Assembly: GCF_030812475.1 (NCBI RefSeq)
Contig: NZ_JAUSSR010000010.1
Location: 62,001 to 126,000, forward strand
Length of the DNA: 64,000 nucleotides
Origin: Pseudomonas lini
GTDB lineage: Bacteria; Pseudomonadota; Gammaproteobacteria; Pseudomonadales; Pseudomonadaceae
Direction of reading: 5' to 3'
Shown one piece after another: positions 9,872 through 18,364 of the stretch; the first letter of the stretch is position 1; each line of letters begins with the position of its first letter. Made by a program: the position numbers and the translations under genes. The notes under the pieces are model-generated. The model was not told the DNA's origin, did not search any database, and worked only from the letters and a program-made list of their open reading frames with translations.

Positions 9872-11373
9872 CAGTCGATCACCCGTCCTTTCAGTGCGAA
9901 GAGGCCTTGCGGACGTTTCTGGATGAACAGAATGATCAGCGCGAGGATCAGGATCTTGCCGAGCACCGCACCGATCTGCGGTTCGAGAATCTTGTTGGCT
10001 ATCCCCAGGCCGAAAGCGGCCAGGACACTGCCGGCCAACTGACCGACGCCGCCGAGCACCACCACCAGGAACGAGTCGATGATGTAGCTCTGGCCGAGGT
10101 CGGGGCCGACGTTGCCGATCTGGCTGAGCGCCACACCGCCGAGGCCGGCAATGCCCGAGCCGAGGCCGAAGGCGAGCATGTCGACGCGCCCGGTGGGCAC
10201 CCCGCAGCAGGCAGCCATGTTGCGGTTCTGGGTGACGGCGCGCACGTTCAAACCGAGGCGCGTCCTGTTCAGCAGCAGCCAGGTCAGCACCACCACAAAC
10301 AGCGCGAAAGCGATGATGACGATGCGGTTGTAGGGCAGCACCAGGTTCGGCAGAACCTGGATCCCGCCGGATAACCAGGCCGGGTTGGCCACTTCGACGT
10401 TCTGCGCGCCGAACACCAGTCGCACCAACTGGATCAGCATCAGGCTGATGCCCCAGGTGGCGAGCAGGGTTTCCAGCGGCCGGCCATAGAGATGGCGGAT
10501 GACTGTGCGCTCCAGTGCCATGCCGATCGCGGCCGTGACGAAAAATGCCACCGGTAGTGCTATCAGCGGATAGAACTCGATGGCTTGTGGGGCGAAGCGC
10601 TGAAACATCAACTGCACGACGTAGGTCGAGTAGGCACCGAGCATCAGCATCTCGCCGTGGGCCATGTTGATCACGCCGAGCAGGCCAAAGGTGATCGCAA
10701 GACCGAGGGCTGCGAGCAGTAGAATCGAACCCAGCGACATGCCGCTGAAGGCCTGGCCAAGCATCTCGCCGATCAGCAGTTTGCGCTTGACTTGGGCCAG
10801 GCTGGTTTCGGCAGCGGTACGCACCGCGGCATCGGCTTCGACGCCGGATTCGAGCAAGCCTTCGAGGCGGGTGCGGGCCAGCGGGTCACCGGTTTCACCC
10901 AGCAGCCGGACGGCGGCGAGGCGCACGCCCGGGTCGGTAGCGACCAGTTGCAGGTTAGCCAGCGCCAGGCTTAGCGCCGCGTGAACGCTTTCATCTTTTT
11001 CCCCCGCCAGTTGCCGATCGAGGAACATCAGTTGCGCCGGTTTGGCGCTTTTCTGTAATTGCTGCGCGGCGGCCAACCGGACGTTGGCGTCGGCGGCGAG
11101 TAATTGGTGACTGGCTTGCGCGGTGTCGATCAGACCCCGCAGGCGATTGTTCAGGCGCAGTGTTTTCAGTTGGCCATCGAGGGTCAGTTCGCCTTGTTGC
11201 AGTGCATTGATCAGTTCGACCCGGGCCGTGTTGGGCTGCGCGGCCCAGGATTCCAGAAGCTTGGCTTGCTGCACGGGATTGGCCGCGACGAAGTCTTCGG
11301 CGTCGCCTGAATGTGCGGCCATCGGCAGTAAAAGCGCGAGTGCAAAGATAAAACGGTAAAGGGCGGTGTGCAT
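9871..11373 (-). CDS. urtB: Urea ABC transporter permease UrtB
   Basis: A 500-aa permease of the LivH family. Unlike LivH it begins with a signal peptide (MHTALYRFIFALALLLPM) and a ~180-residue periplasmic HEAT-like alpha domain, as is characteristic of UrtB, followed by the membrane part with GLLGVINMAHGEMLMLGAY and GLGSGIAGLGGVAL. I chose the ATG at 11373, preceded by an AGGA site eight bases away. An ATG six codons earlier (11391) has its own weaker AAGG and cannot be excluded. A REP pair separates it from urtA. Confidence 0.94.
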   Translation of the reverse strand: MHTALYRFIFALALLLPMAAHSGDAEDFVAANPVQQAKLLESWAAQPNTARVELINALQQGELTLDGQLKTLRLNNRLRGLIDTAQASHQLLAADANVRLAAAQQLQKSAKPAQLMFLDRQLAGEKDESVHAALSLALANLQLVATDPGVRLAAVRLLGETGDPLARTRLEGLLESGVEADAAVRTAAETSLAQVKRKLLIGEMLGQAFSGMSLGSILLLAALGLAITFGLLGVINMAHGEMLMLGAYSTYVVQLMFQRFAPQAIEFYPLIALPVAFFVTAAIGMALERTVIRHLYGRPLETLLATWGISLMLIQLVRLVFGAQNVEVANPAWLSGGIQVLPNLVLPYNRIVIIAFALFVVVLTWLLLNRTRLGLNVRAVTQNRNMAACCGVPTGRVDMLAFGLGSGIAGLGGVALSQIGNVGPDLGQSYIIDSFLVVVLGGVGQLAGSVLAAFGLGIANKILEPQIGAVLGKILILALIILFIQKRPQGLFALKGRVID

Positions 11374-11401
11374 GTCGAGCGTCCTGGTCATACGCGGACC
11401 T

Positions 11402-11490
11402 TGTAGGAGCCGGCTTGCCGGCGAAGGCGGTGGGTCAGCTGCATCGATGCTGGATGTGCCGCCGTCTTCGCTGGCAAGCCAGCTCCTACA
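11402..11490. repeat. Inverted REP pair between urtA and urtB
   Basis: A GTAGGAGCCGGCTTGCCGGC element faces a GCTGGCAAGCCAGCTCCTAC element. A REP hairpin right after urtA could stabilise the urtA mRNA and help produce more binding protein than membrane components, as known for other ABC importers. Confidence 0.88.
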
Positions 11491-11538
11491 GGTGTTGTGT
11501 CGGGCCCAGGTGAGAGTCTGGGCCCGGCATCGCGGGGC

Positions 11539-12804
11539 TTAGTTGCTCTTCACCGCATACTCCGGCTTCTTGTCGTTGCCCGGAATGAACGGGCTCCACG
11601 GTTGGGCGCGGATCGGGCCTTCGGTCTGCCACACCACATTGAACTGACCGTCAGCCTGGATCTCGCCGATCATCACCGGCTTGTGCAGGTGGTGGTTGGT
11701 CTTGTCCATGGTCAGGGTGTAGCCGGATGGCGCCGCGAAGGTCTGGCCAGCGAGGGCTTCGCGGACTTTGTCGACGTCGGTGGACTTGGCTTTTTCGGCC
11801 GCTTGCGCCCACATGTGGATGCCGACGTAGGTGGCTTCCATCGGATCGTTGGTGACCGCTTTGTCGGCGCCCGGCAGGTTGTGTTTCTTGGCGTAGGCTT
11901 TCCAGTCGGCGACGAACTTCTTGTTCGCCGGGTTCTCGACCGACTCAAAGTAGTTCCATGCCGCCAGGTTGCCCACCAGCGGTTTGGTGTCGATGCCGCG
12001 CAGTTCTTCTTCACCGACCGAGAACGCCACGACCGGAACGTCGGTCGCTTTCAGGCCCTGGTTGGCCAGTTCTTTATAGAACGGCACGTTGGAGTCGCCG
12101 TTGACGGTGGAGATCACTGCCGTCTTGCCCCCGGCGGAGAATTTTTTGATGTTGGCCACGATAGTCTGGTAATCGCTGTGGCCGAACGGGGTGTAGACCT
12201 CTTCGATGTCCTTGTCGGCCACGCCTTTGGAGTGCAGGAACGAGCGCAGGATCTTGTTGGTGGTGCGCGGGTAAACGTAGTCGGTACCCAGCAGGAAGTA
12301 GCGCTTGGCACTGCCGCCTTCTTCGCTCATCAGGTATTCCACCGCCGGGATCGCCTGTTGGTTCGGCGCGGCGCCGGTGTAGAACACGTTTGGCGACATC
12401 TCTTCTCCTTCGTATTGCACCGGGTAGAACAGCAGGCCGTTGAGTTCTTCGAACACTGGCAATACCGATTTGCGCGACACGGAGGTCCAGCAACCGAACA
12501 CCACGGCCACTTTGTCCTGGGTCAGCAACTGCCGCCCTTTTTCGGCGAACAGCGGCCAGTTCGATGCCGGATCGACGACCACAGGTTCGAGCATCTTGCC
12601 GTTCACGCCGCCCTTGGCGTTGATCTCGTCGATGGTCATCAACGCCATGTCCTTGAGCGAGGTCTCGGAGATCGCCATGGTTCCGGACAACGAATGCAGG
12701 ATACCGACCTTGATGGTCTCGGCGGCCTGGACAGTCCAGGTCATGCCCATCGCGGCAATGCTTGCCGATAGTGTGAAAGCCTTGATCAAGCTGCGACGCT
12801 TCAT
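11539..12804 (-). CDS. urtA: Urea ABC transporter substrate-binding protein UrtA
   Basis: Periplasmic urea-binding protein of 421 aa, of the type I/LivJ fold. The leader MKRRSLIKAFTLSASIAA has a twin-arginine-like pair and ends near VQAAE. The mature protein begins TIKVGILHSLSGTMAISE. Further motifs include FGCWTSVSRKSVLPVFE and NVFYTGAAPNQQ, which distinguish UrtA from branched-chain amino acid binding proteins. It is first in the urea operon and is preceded by a sigma-54 promoter, which fits nitrogen-limitation control. Confidence 0.97.
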   Translation of the reverse strand: MKRRSLIKAFTLSASIAAMGMTWTVQAAETIKVGILHSLSGTMAISETSLKDMALMTIDEINAKGGVNGKMLEPVVVDPASNWPLFAEKGRQLLTQDKVAVVFGCWTSVSRKSVLPVFEELNGLLFYPVQYEGEEMSPNVFYTGAAPNQQAIPAVEYLMSEEGGSAKRYFLLGTDYVYPRTTNKILRSFLHSKGVADKDIEEVYTPFGHSDYQTIVANIKKFSAGGKTAVISTVNGDSNVPFYKELANQGLKATDVPVVAFSVGEEELRGIDTKPLVGNLAAWNYFESVENPANKKFVADWKAYAKKHNLPGADKAVTNDPMEATYVGIHMWAQAAEKAKSTDVDKVREALAGQTFAAPSGYTLTMDKTNHHLHKPVMIGEIQADGQFNVVWQTEGPIRAQPWSPFIPGNDKKPEYAVKSN

Positions 12805-12859
12805 TGTGCGATCTCCATGAACATGAATTTATTTGATTGGCAGCACTGAGGGGGTATTA

Positions 12860-12875
12860 GCAAGGGTTGTGCCCA
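12860..12875 (-). promoter_or_regulatory. Sigma-54 (RpoN) promoter for urtABCDE
   Basis: On the minus strand the sequence reads TGGGCACAACCCTTGC. This matches the -24/-12 consensus TGGCAC-N5-TTGC with the invariant GG and GC dinucleotides at correct spacing. The element is ~56 bases before the urtA ATG, placing the start of transcription near 12848. Confidence 0.8.
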
Positions 12876-12969
12876 GTCGGAGAAAGGCAAGGAAATGTCG
12901 TATTGGCGGGGAAGGGACAAAGGTGTTGCGCACCATGAATGGACAGACTCAGTGGGCTGATGCGCAGGA

Positions 12970-12986
12970 TGCGCCAGATTGGTGCT
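12970..12986 (-). promoter_or_regulatory. Putative NtrC enhancer site
   Basis: The palindrome TGCGCCAGATTGGTGCT has the half-sites GCGCC and GGTGC separated by five bases, close to the NtrC consensus TGCACC-N5-GGTGCA. It is ~125-130 bases upstream of the predicted sigma-54 start site, a normal enhancer distance. Binding is inferred. Confidence 0.6.
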
Positions 12987-13164
12987 TGTGACGTGTCGCG
13001 CTGGAAATGCAGCGCTGCGCGGCCGCCCGTCTGTATCAATGCATTGCTAAAGACATATATATCGCACCGAGGATCGAACAGCGTTTTAAATTGATGCTGC
13101 TCATTAGGAATGAACTCAATGAGTGATAGTTGATTATTTCTTTCGTCCTATTAATAGGTGAACC

Positions 13165-13311
13165 ATGGATGGCATACCAGATCGAGACAAAGGTGTAGCG
13201 AAGTCAATGGTTGAACTGCCTTCGCTCAGTCCTCCACTTATAACTGCCAGCGACGCGGGCCGGCCAGTGTTGAGCCCAGCATTTCAGAGTCATGCCTCAG
13301 CTATGAATTAA
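13165..13311 (+). CDS. Small hypothetical protein (48 aa)
   Basis: A short open frame beginning MDGIPDRDKGVAKSMVELP and ending ASAMN. It has a credible ribosome site: AGGTG lies five bases before the ATG. It ends 24 bases before the start of the five-repeat protein on the same strand, so the two would be co-transcribed. It is Pro/Ser rich, without signal peptide or membrane segment, and I recognise no family. It could be a real small partner protein, a leader peptide coupling translation, or chance. Confidence 0.4.
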   Translation: MDGIPDRDKGVAKSMVELPSLSPPLITASDAGRPVLSPAFQSHASAMN

Positions 13312-13335
13312 TTTTTACATATGGAGTTTCACACT

Positions 13336-16300
13336 ATGGAAGGATTCTCCCAGCAAATCGAGTTGCCGCCAGAGAAGGTTTCAGCGCCTGCGTTGAGCCG
13401 GGCGTTTCTCTCGGCGGATGACGCCGCGCGTTATGCGCATGAACAGGTTGGAAAACAGCGTGACCATGAATACATCGGTTGCATTTTCAAGCGTGATGAT
13501 CAGCGGTTTGTAGTGACCGAGCCCAGGGCATCCGGGAAAGGCTCAATGGATGGCCGACAGTTGTATCCGGTGGACGGGCAGGGGATGCCGGTATTTCCCG
13601 ACAACCATGTCTTGCAGGGTTTGTTCTATTCGCATGTAGCGCTCTCGACACTCGATGCACAGAAAGTGTACGACCTGGGTTGGTCCCCCGACGACGCCGC
13701 ACTGAGTTTGCTGATGTTCAGTGTCGCCGAGTTACGCCACATTCTTAAGGGTGAAGAAGTGGCCTATCTCTCGGGGGCCGAAGACAGCTTGATCCGGTTC
13801 AAACCCGATCGTTCGCTCGCGAAGCAGTTCCTGGATCAGCTGGGAACGGCCGTTGCGCCTGGAAAACTGGCCTCGGATCTAGAAGCGGGTGTTGTCAAAC
13901 CCGGCAAACTCGTCAGGGAAGCGGTGGCCGCCGGAGATTTGCAGGTGGTGATCAGCAACGGCCGTTGGTGGCCTCGGGGGAAAGTCACGGATGCCATCAT
14001 CGTCGGGCCATGGGAGCGGAGCGTGCCGGAGCAGGTGTCTCATGGTGCGATTTTCGGTTCGGCAGACGAAGCGGCGCTGGACCGATATGCCAGGGGCGTC
14101 GAGCAACATGAGGATGAGCGGACCTGGTTTGGATTCATCTTGAAACAACAGGGCAAGGAGGAGTACATCGCCTCAGAACTGGTGCCTGCCAGTGGGGTGC
14201 GGGACAAACTGTACTCCCTGAACAGCCTGTATGGCCTCTCAGACAAGACGAGGGAGCGTCTGTACCCGGAGTCGTTCGTCCCGCACTCCTATTTCTATTT
14301 GCGCCAGCGAGTCAAGTACGTGCCAAACCAGGCTGAAAACTGGTTGGCGCAACATTTCATCGTGCCCAGAGACTTGTTTGTCGTGCGGTACAACTCGAAG
14401 CGACGTCCGGTTGTGGAAACGGACGCACGCATTCCTCTTTATGTTTCGACTCAAGACGGAGCCCTTCTGAAATATGTTGCTCGCAAGGACAGCAAACTGT
14501 TTGACGACGACTCGGAGCTCTTGTCGGCGGTGACTATCCAAGACAACCTGATGAGCGGCAAGCTGAGCTCGACCGGTTTTGTCAGAGTGGTGGCCAACAG
14601 CGGTGAGTTAAGCATCATGCGCACCAGTCTCTGCTGGGACAGGCGTGGAGTGGTTGACATCAACTGGTCACCGAGCGCGAGCCTTCAACGCCGCTCTCTG
14701 GGCCCTGTCTTTCTGACAGCCGACGACGCGTCTTTGTACGCTCGCTCGCAGTTGCCCTCCGACAGCACAAAAAAGCTGTATGGCGGCTTGATACTGAAGC
14801 GTGCGGACGGCTTGTTTGTGGCGACCGAACCGGTTGGCGTCATACAGGAAGACTTTGATACCAAATGGATTTTTCCGGATGAAAGTGTCACCTATGGCCA
14901 ATTCCCCGCAGGCTGCAGCATCGTTGCGCGGTATCGCTCGCGGGTATCCCGGGAGTTGCCTGTGCTGTTTTCCCCGACCGACAAGCAGGTGTACCTCAAC
15001 ATGCTTTCGGTCAATTGCGTTTACACGGCGTTCATGCGCCAGGCGCAACATCTGGACGAGTATTTGTTCAACCCGGATGGCTCTGTCATTCGCTATCGCA
15101 CGGGTCTCTGGAGTCGCTTCAAGGCCGACCTGGCCAATGCGTTGAATGACTTCAAAAGTCTGCCCCATGATCTTGATGGCGCCTGGATCAAGCAACGCAT
15201 TCACAGTTGGCAGTTGACGCCGACGGCTTGGGTGAAAAGCCTGGTGAAGACAGGCTCTCTGCAAGTAATAGCCGGGAGTCGGCTGTGGGGGCAGCCCGGT
15301 GCGGTGACAACTTTTGAGCCTTATCCGGTGGTGGCTACCCAATCCGTTTACGCGTTGGCTGTCGCGGATCCGGCCTACAGCCCGGTGTTCGCGCAGGAGG
15401 AGGATGCTGCACGCTTCGTCCATGAACAGGCCGGCAACCGCGCAGCACTGAGCTTTGGATTCATTCTCAGTCATACCCGGGATGGTTCCTACACCGCGAA
15501 CCTGCCGACTGAAGTGCAAGGCTCGCAGTTGGCGTATGACCGTATTTTCCCTGGTGCTCTACCTTACCGCTACATTGCCAGCGGACTTTACCTGTGCGCT
15601 GCGCAGATACCGCAGGGTCTGACTGACGAAGACTACCGGCATTTCTTCTCACCGATGGATATGCATCTGGCACGGACTCGTGCGTGGACACCCCAAGGGT
15701 TCAAGCCGATGTATTTCTCTTGTGCCGATGGTGCCTTACTGAAGCTGGCGCTCAGTGCATTCGACCCTGTTCCGTCGCTCGACAAATTCGGTCAGATTCA
15801 GTTAAGAGAAAATCCCTTCGCCTCACGGGAACAGGCGAGCAGTGACTGGGGCGATGTTGGCAAGGGTCAATTCAAACTGAGCAGCTATGTTCGGCGAATG
15901 GCCAAGGCCGGCAAGCTGGAAGTCCTGATAACCAGCGCATACTGGTCCCGCCTGGGTGAAGTGGGGGAGGACTGGCAGCCGCGTATGCCCGCGGTCTCTG
16001 CCGAGCAGTTGTGGTCACATAAGCAGGTGTTGGCCCTGGGGCCGATTTTTCAGCATAGCGACGATGCTGCTTGCTATGCCCAACGGCGAGCAGGTAGCGC
16101 TTATGAGCAAGAGACAGTGTATGAAAGCGCGATCCTGGCTAAGTCCAGCAGTCACTCCTACATTGCCCTGGAGCCCTTGGCGAACCCGAACCCTTCCAGT
16201 GACGCCGTTGACCTGATTTTCCGTACGGCGAGCAATGCGCCAGCGACAAAAAAACCGCCGAAGTTTCCCGGTGGCTACTCGCTGATGGCTGGCCACCAGC

Positions 16301-16707
16301 TCTATCAATCGGGAAACACGACACTGGCTACCGATATCGAAGAGGTTTATGTAAATTTTTCCTCGCCAGCGCTGCTCCATGCGCACACTTATCAGCTCAA
16401 GGCCAAAGGGTTCGGTATTACGGCTTACTACTATTCCACGCCTCACGGCGCATTGCTCAAATACACCCCCGCCTATACGAAAGACGAAGAGGCTTTACTG
16501 TTGACGAAGACGGTTCAATTCGTCGGCGGTCAGTGGGTCACAATTCTCTCTCCCGGGGAGTTTATTTCCAGACTGATGAATATCGGTGAATTACGGGTGT
16601 TGAAGGCTGCACATTACTGGAATCAGACCGGGCGACTGGGGGTCAACTGGCGTAATACCCGTCTGGAGAAGGAGCGTTTGACGCTGAAGCGTCATGATGA
16701 GCTTTAG
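13336..16707 (+). CDS. Large protein of five tandem ~220-residue repeats (DUF4329-like units)
   Basis: A 1123-aa protein with no signal peptide or membrane segment. I prefer the ATG giving MEGFSQQIELPPEK, because GGAG lies nine bases before it; the ATG at 13321 lacks a site. Five repeats begin near residues 23, 238, 456, 682 and 901. Each opens with a phenylalanine-led stretch then an acidic-Ala motif (SADDAARYA, SADEAALDRYA, TADDASLYA, EEDAARFV, SDDAACYA). Each continues with a strand such as YIGCIFK, WFGFILK, YGGLILK, SFGFILS or YESAILA, then FVVTEP/YIASEL/FVATEP/YTANLP/YIALEP. Each ends with a G-x-L-x-V strand and an aromatic-rich turn. The opening part resembles DUF4329, which I recall from Rhs-type proteins; this is from memory. 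The function is unknown. It faces a copper-gene cluster convergently and is preceded by a 48-aa ORF. Confidence 0.9.
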   Translation: MEGFSQQIELPPEKVSAPALSRAFLSADDAARYAHEQVGKQRDHEYIGCIFKRDDQRFVVTEPRASGKGSMDGRQLYPVDGQGMPVFPDNHVLQGLFYSHVALSTLDAQKVYDLGWSPDDAALSLLMFSVAELRHILKGEEVAYLSGAEDSLIRFKPDRSLAKQFLDQLGTAVAPGKLASDLEAGVVKPGKLVREAVAAGDLQVVISNGRWWPRGKVTDAIIVGPWERSVPEQVSHGAIFGSADEAALDRYARGVEQHEDERTWFGFILKQQGKEEYIASELVPASGVRDKLYSLNSLYGLSDKTRERLYPESFVPHSYFYLRQRVKYVPNQAENWLAQHFIVPRDLFVVRYNSKRRPVVETDARIPLYVSTQDGALLKYVARKDSKLFDDDSELLSAVTIQDNLMSGKLSSTGFVRVVANSGELSIMRTSLCWDRRGVVDINWSPSASLQRRSLGPVFLTADDASLYARSQLPSDSTKKLYGGLILKRADGLFVATEPVGVIQEDFDTKWIFPDESVTYGQFPAGCSIVARYRSRVSRELPVLFSPTDKQVYLNMLSVNCVYTAFMRQAQHLDEYLFNPDGSVIRYRTGLWSRFKADLANALNDFKSLPHDLDGAWIKQRIHSWQLTPTAWVKSLVKTGSLQVIAGSRLWGQPGAVTTFEPYPVVATQSVYALAVADPAYSPVFAQEEDAARFVHEQAGNRAALSFGFILSHTRDGSYTANLPTEVQGSQLAYDRIFPGALPYRYIASGLYLCAAQIPQGLTDEDYRHFFSPMDMHLARTRAWTPQGFKPMYFSCADGALLKLALSAFDPVPSLDKFGQIQLRENPFASREQASSDWGDVGKGQFKLSSYVRRMAKAGKLEVLITSAYWSRLGEVGEDWQPRMPAVSAEQLWSHKQVLALGPIFQHSDDAACYAQRRAGSAYEQETVYESAILAKSSSHSYIALEPLANPNPSSDAVDLIFRTASNAPATKKPPKFPGGYSLMAGHQLYQSGNTTLATDIEEVYVNFSSPALLHAHTYQLKAKGFGITAYYYSTPHGALLKYTPAYTKDEEALLLTKTVQFVGGQWVTILSPGEFISRLMNIGELRVLKAAHYWNQTGRLGVNWRNTRLEKERLTLKRHDEL
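13402..16704 (+). repeat. Five in-frame protein repeats, period 215-226 codons
   Basis: Repeat starts in the DNA are near 13402, 14047, 14701, 15379 and 16036, a spacing of 645-678 bases. The repeats are strongly diverged at DNA level and are recognised from the translated motifs, so the duplications are old rather than recent amplification. Confidence 0.8.
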
Positions 16708-16738
16708 CGTGTTGACTGGATCGAATTGACGATAATTT

Positions 16739-16778
16739 GAGCAGCGCCTTCTGACTCCGGGGTCAGAGGGCGTTGCTC
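16739..16778 (+). terminator. Strong hairpin after the five-repeat gene
   Basis: A near-perfect stem starting GAGCAGCGCC with TTCTGAC pairing to GTCAGA around a TCCGG loop, 31 bases after the stop codon. It lies between convergent genes. There is no clear T-run, so it may be a bidirectional or Rho-assisted terminator. Confidence 0.55.
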
Positions 16779-16861
16779 GTCGCTTGCACATCAATCCGAT
16801 GGAAATCAGCCCGCCGGTTGCTATAGGTTCGGCGGGGGGCGGCGAAGGTATATTGGGTGTT

Positions 16862-18238
16862 TCATGACGAAGATGAGACCGATTCAGTTTGCCGGTTGAA
16901 TCGCGACAGCAGCCGATCCAGCAGCCACACCACCACCAGCGAAGCGCCCACCAACGGAAACGCCACCGCCAGTGCGAACATGATGACCATCGCGGTTTTC
17001 CATTTCGGCAGGTCGTGACGCAGGGGCGGAACCCCGAGCTTGCCTTGCGGGCGACGCTTCCACCAGATCACCACACCACTGACGGCGCTGAGCAGAATCA
17101 TCAGGCAGATCAGTAGCACAATGATCTGGTTGAACACTCCGAACATCTTGCCTTCGTGCAGCATCACGCCCATTTCCGTGGCGCGGGCGACATTGCCGTA
17201 ATGCTCCCAGCGTACGTCGGCGAGGACGTCGCCGGTGTATTGGTCGACGTGCAGGGTGGCATCGTTGCGCGGGTCGTCGGCGAAGACGGCGATGGTGAAG
17301 ACACCGGTAGCCGTGGTCGGGAAGGTGATGCTGTAGCCCGGTTCGACTTTGCGTTGTTCGGCGATATCCTGCACGTCTTGCAGGCTGATGGTGGGTGCGG
17401 CAGGGCCGGCCTGCGCGCCGCCGTGGGCCATGTGTTCGGCGTGGTCGCCGGACATCGGCATCGGCGTGTTTTCCATCGCCCATGGCACAGTCTGGCGCGT
17501 GGCGCTGTTGAGGCTGCGCGCCTCGACGTCGGACTTGGGCATGTCATTCCACATCGCATCCGGGAACACGTTCCACACGCCGGCGTATTGCTTGCCCCAG
17601 AACCCGGTCCAGGTCATGCCGCTGAGCAGCATCACCAGCAGAAACGCCGCGCCCCAGAAGCCGGTGACCGCGTGCAAGTCACGCCAGAGCACTCGACCGC
17701 GACTGCTCAGGCGCGGCCACAGGATGCCGGCGGCCTGGCCTCGTGGCCACCATAAAAATACGCCGGAAACCACCAGCACGATGCCCCAGCCAGCGGCGAG
17801 TTCGACCAGTCGATCACCGACCGTGCCGATCATCAATTCGCCGTGGATGGCGCGCGCCACCGCTTGCAGATTCATCTTGGCGTCCTGCTCACCGAGGATG
17901 TCCCCGTGGTAGGGGTCGAGGAACACGTTCAGTTCGTTGCCGGCATCGAGTACGACAAACTGGGCGCTGCGTTCGGCGTTCACCGGTGGCAGGTACTGCT
18001 TGATCGTTGCTTGTGGATAAGCATCTTTCACCCGCTTGAGCAGCTCGTCGGCCGGAACGTTGTGGTGCCCGGCCGGGACGTTCAGCAGGCTGCCGTACAT
18101 CAATGGGTCGAGTTGCGGCTTGAACAGGTAGATGACGCCGGTCAGCGCCAGCATCACCATGAAGGGCGCGACGAACAGACCGGCATAGAAATGCCAGCGC
18201 CAGGCCAGGTTGTAGAAATTCACTTTGGGCTGTTTCAT
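16862..18238 (-). CDS. PepSY-associated membrane protein
   Basis: A 458-aa inner-membrane protein of the PepSY-TM family. The chosen start is MKQPKVNFYNLAWRWHFYAG; the upstream part of the open frame contains REP sequence. The first membrane segment (LFVAPFMVMLALTGVIYLF) is near residue 25, further segments are near residues 150 and 190, and the C-terminal segments are near residues 370 and 420. Periplasmic PepSY modules lie between them. A His/Met-containing loop (MPMSGDHAEHMAHGG) near residue 268 suggests metal binding. It is 126 bases downstream of the copper receptor gene with a REP pair between. Relatives next to TonB receptors are proposed to reduce or release metal in the periplasm; a copper role here is inferred from the neighbours. 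Confidence 0.88.
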   Translation of the reverse strand: MKQPKVNFYNLAWRWHFYAGLFVAPFMVMLALTGVIYLFKPQLDPLMYGSLLNVPAGHHNVPADELLKRVKDAYPQATIKQYLPPVNAERSAQFVVLDAGNELNVFLDPYHGDILGEQDAKMNLQAVARAIHGELMIGTVGDRLVELAAGWGIVLVVSGVFLWWPRGQAAGILWPRLSSRGRVLWRDLHAVTGFWGAAFLLVMLLSGMTWTGFWGKQYAGVWNVFPDAMWNDMPKSDVEARSLNSATRQTVPWAMENTPMPMSGDHAEHMAHGGAQAGPAAPTISLQDVQDIAEQRKVEPGYSITFPTTATGVFTIAVFADDPRNDATLHVDQYTGDVLADVRWEHYGNVARATEMGVMLHEGKMFGVFNQIIVLLICLMILLSAVSGVVIWWKRRPQGKLGVPPLRHDLPKWKTAMVIMFALAVAFPLVGASLVVVWLLDRLLSRFNRQTESVSSSS

Positions 18239-18298
18239 CGGTTGTGCTCCGCTTGGCTTGGTTCTTTGTTGTTGTCTGGTGACTGCAGCGCAGTCATT

Positions 18299-18360
18299 GG
18301 CGAGCAGGCTCGCTCCCACAGGTTCAACACTGTCCATGTGGGAGCGAACCTGCTCGCGAA
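18299..18360. repeat. Inverted REP pair, GAGCGA type
   Basis: GAGCAGGCTCGCTCCCACAG faces TGTGGGAGCGAACCTGCTCGC with a short centre. It lies between the TonB receptor and PepSY genes and belongs to a different REP subtype from those in the urea region. Confidence 0.82.
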
Positions 18361-18364
18361 GCGC

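Larger units (their letters stand above)
12805..13164. other. 360-base intergenic regulatory region upstream of urtA
   Basis: This stretch separates urtA (minus) from a small ORF and the five-repeat protein gene (plus). I see a sigma-54 promoter and an NtrC-like palindrome directed at urtA, both listed separately. The right-hand ~120 bases become AT-rich, with TATATAT near 13054 and TTGATTATTTC near 13129, and probably hold the promoter of the rightward genes, but I cannot define a clear -35/-10 pair. Confidence 0.6.

Noticed and set aside
12930-12944. A second NtrC-like site (GCACC-N5-TGGAC).
   Set aside because: Only the left half-site matches; the right half deviates in most positions.
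12857-13039. A 60-codon open frame on the minus strand upstream of urtA.
   Set aside because: It overlaps the sigma-54 promoter and the NtrC site, has no ribosome site and no protein-like composition.
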